From the NCBI GenBank assembly GCA_050084515.1, contig CM114274.1, positions 33,418,001 to 33,482,000 on the forward strand: DNA of 64,000 nt, in the 5' to 3' direction. Each line of letters opens with the position of its first letter. The first letter of the stretch is position 1. Below the pieces are notes generated by a model. That model was not told where the DNA came from. It was given only the letters and a program-made list of their open reading frames with translations, and searched no databases. The DNA is from Blasia pusilla. Its lineage: Eukaryota > Marchantiophyta > Marchantiopsida > Blasiales. This document shows, piece after piece, positions 63,909 through 64,000 of the stretch. Made by a program: the position numbers and the translations under genes.

Positions 63909-64000
63909 CACTCCCTCCTCCCTCATTGCTCCTCTCATCCTTGCCTTGCCTTCCATCATGGACTATAAGTGTGGGTCCCATCTCTTGGAACCCATGTCCA
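63909..64000 (+). mobile_element. hAT MITE copy 5, cut by the window edge
   Basis: CCTTGCCTTCCATCATGG, ACTATAAGTGTGGG and CTCTTGGAACCCATGTCC match the interior of copy 1 around 3885-3955. The left part is missing and the right part lies outside the window. Confidence 0.75.

Overview
The window looks like nuclear DNA of a land plant, most likely a non-seed plant and possibly a bryophyte. Reasons: spliced genes with canonical GT/AG borders, plant-type transposons of at least six classes, very long CT/TC and AT microsatellites, and two tandem genes of a coiled-coil family that reminds me of expanded hypothetical families in liverworts. The last point is from memory and not proven. There are no bacterial operons, rRNA genes or CRISPR arrays.

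Layout. 1-5452: decayed CACTA (En/Spm-like) material, i.e. fragments resembling the plant Ptta/En/Spm transposase, a 3' subterminal array of short GTCAT/ATGAC motifs and a CTAGTG end, with a 330-bp hAT-type MITE inserted at 3686-4015. 5480-7930: a PIF/Harbinger remnant whose transposase pseudogene is split by a hAT-type MITE that itself carries a second one; both insertions have perfect 8-bp target duplications. 8335-8563: one member of a CCGG-rich inverted-repeat family. 9326-15622: the main gene pair, two head-to-tail paralogs (A, 702 aa; B, 781 aa) sharing an N-terminal domain of about 258 aa, a second conserved block and a long coiled coil. 17700-20950: a degenerate non-LTR retrotransposon on the minus strand, with a shorter relative at 27465-28400. 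23076-26505: three tandem units of about 340 bp, a broken hAT transposase gene, a near-perfect hairpin and a tRNA-like sequence without an anticodon arm.

28-38 kb is AT-rich and gene-poor; it holds a Helitron helicase remnant (36421-38490) and a possible LTR. At 43120-44262 (minus) there is a complete four-exon gene for a CXXC zinc-binding protein of the UPF0587/CZIB (DUF866) family, the only clearly intact conserved eukaryotic gene here. 47.7-50.9 kb holds two long diverged direct repeats. 53.8-61 kb has balanced base composition, a 228-bp CT tract and one candidate exon. 62288-62838 is a 178-bp tandem array, followed by the well-supported terminal exon of an unrecognised gene (63408-63854). 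Fragments of the hAT MITE family also occur near 52.6, 62.1 and 63.9 kb.

Overall this is a transposon graveyard with a few islands of real genes. The A/B gene pair and the nested or structured elements (triple nest at 6.4-7.9 kb; repeat array, hAT, hairpin and tRNA-like cluster at 23-26.5 kb) deserve the closest look. All identifications come from reading translations and motifs by eye; no database search was run.
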